From Acidobacteriaceae bacterium (GTDB lineage Bacteria > Acidobacteriota > Terriglobia > Terriglobales > Acidobacteriaceae): a stretch of DNA of 5,725 nucleotides. Shown in pieces: positions 5,572 through 5,725 of this stretch. Numbering within the stretch: position 1 is the stretch's first letter; each line of letters opens with the position of its first letter. The stretch lies in NCBI GenBank assembly GCA_025462785.1, contig JAOAPG010000171.1, positions 1 through 5,725 on the forward strand. Reading direction: 5' to 3'. The position numbers and the translations under genes were made by a program. The notes beneath the pieces are model-generated. The model had not been told where the DNA came from. It made no database searches and saw nothing but the letters and a program-made list of their open reading frames with translations.

Positions 5572-5725
5572 TCAGCTTCCATAGACGGTAGATCGGGCCG
5601 TGCTCGTGGGCAATTGAAGTTGAGTAGCCTTGGATTGTGCAGCAGGAGCGGCCACGGCAGATACCTGTGATGCAAATCCTATACCGCGACTTGTCATCCA
5701 GAAAACGAATAGTAGTGTCAGCAAT
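5572..5725 (-). CDS. Possible 3' end of a small exported peptide gene, cut by the right edge
   Basis: A minus-strand frame is open from the right edge to TGA 5572-5574. It begins with a hydrophobic stretch (LLTLLFVFW) followed by an Ala/Gln-rich region (FASQVSAVAAPAAQSKATQL), which resembles a signal peptide and a short mature tail. Its start would be a TTG at 5722-5724 or lies outside the window. A second minus-strand frame over the same DNA is also open and ends at TGA 5567-5569, overlapping the GTG start at 5570 in a GTGA arrangement. It has higher third-position G+C but an odd Cys-rich, unfamiliar composition. At most one is real, and I cannot decide firmly. Function is unknown. Confidence 0.25.
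   Translation of the reverse strand, partial: LLTLLFVFWMTSRGIGFASQVSAVAAPAAQSKATQLQLPTSTARSTVYGS

Noticed and set aside
5115..5591. Plus-strand open frame of 158 codons
   Set aside because: It is antisense to the split secreted protein, whose two halves have coherent sequence, a signal peptide and spaced cysteines.

Overview
The window most resembles an accessory stretch of an Acidobacteriota genome (Terriglobia/Koribacter-like). This is an inference from three things: a small acidic protein of the type often seen in that phylum, a MEDS-PAS histidine kinase, and G/C-rich intergenic hairpins like those scattered through such genomes. No rRNA, tRNA, IS element or CRISPR array is visible.

Layout. 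1-195 is an open stretch at the left edge, possibly the tail of a gene entering from outside. 192-1451 (+) encodes a secreted zinc-dependent phospholipase C-family protein. 1478-1507 is a good sigma70-type promoter, followed by a 53-aa protein gene (1545-1706, +) with a near-perfect Shine-Dalgarno. Convergent to it is a two-component pair on the minus strand: a MEDS-PAS-HisKA_3-HATPase histidine kinase (2427-4286), then a NarL-type response regulator (1734-2327). The regulator's receiver domain is intact, but its C-terminal DNA-binding domain is missing or decayed.

4287-4819 is a 533-nt stretch without a convincing gene. It holds an inverted repeat that overlaps the kinase Shine-Dalgarno, two hairpins of repeat-element type, two short palindromes, and a strong rho-independent terminator pointing along the plus strand with no recognisable gene upstream. 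That terminator suggests an unannotated plus-strand transcript. 4820-5570 (-) encodes a secreted, cysteine-containing protein of unknown function, split by one +1 frameshift. A further open frame, perhaps a small exported peptide, runs off the right edge on the minus strand.

How the parts work together. The kinase and regulator should form a phosphorelay with a soluble sensory input. The damaged regulator output suggests the pathway is either decaying or works without direct DNA binding. The 53-aa gene is convergent with the pair, and a functional link is only a guess. The secreted phospholipase and the secreted Cys-containing protein are not obviously linked to the signalling pair. I see no clear novel defence or mobile system. 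The most interesting items are the terminator-ended putative RNA, the kinase leader hairpin and the headless response regulator.
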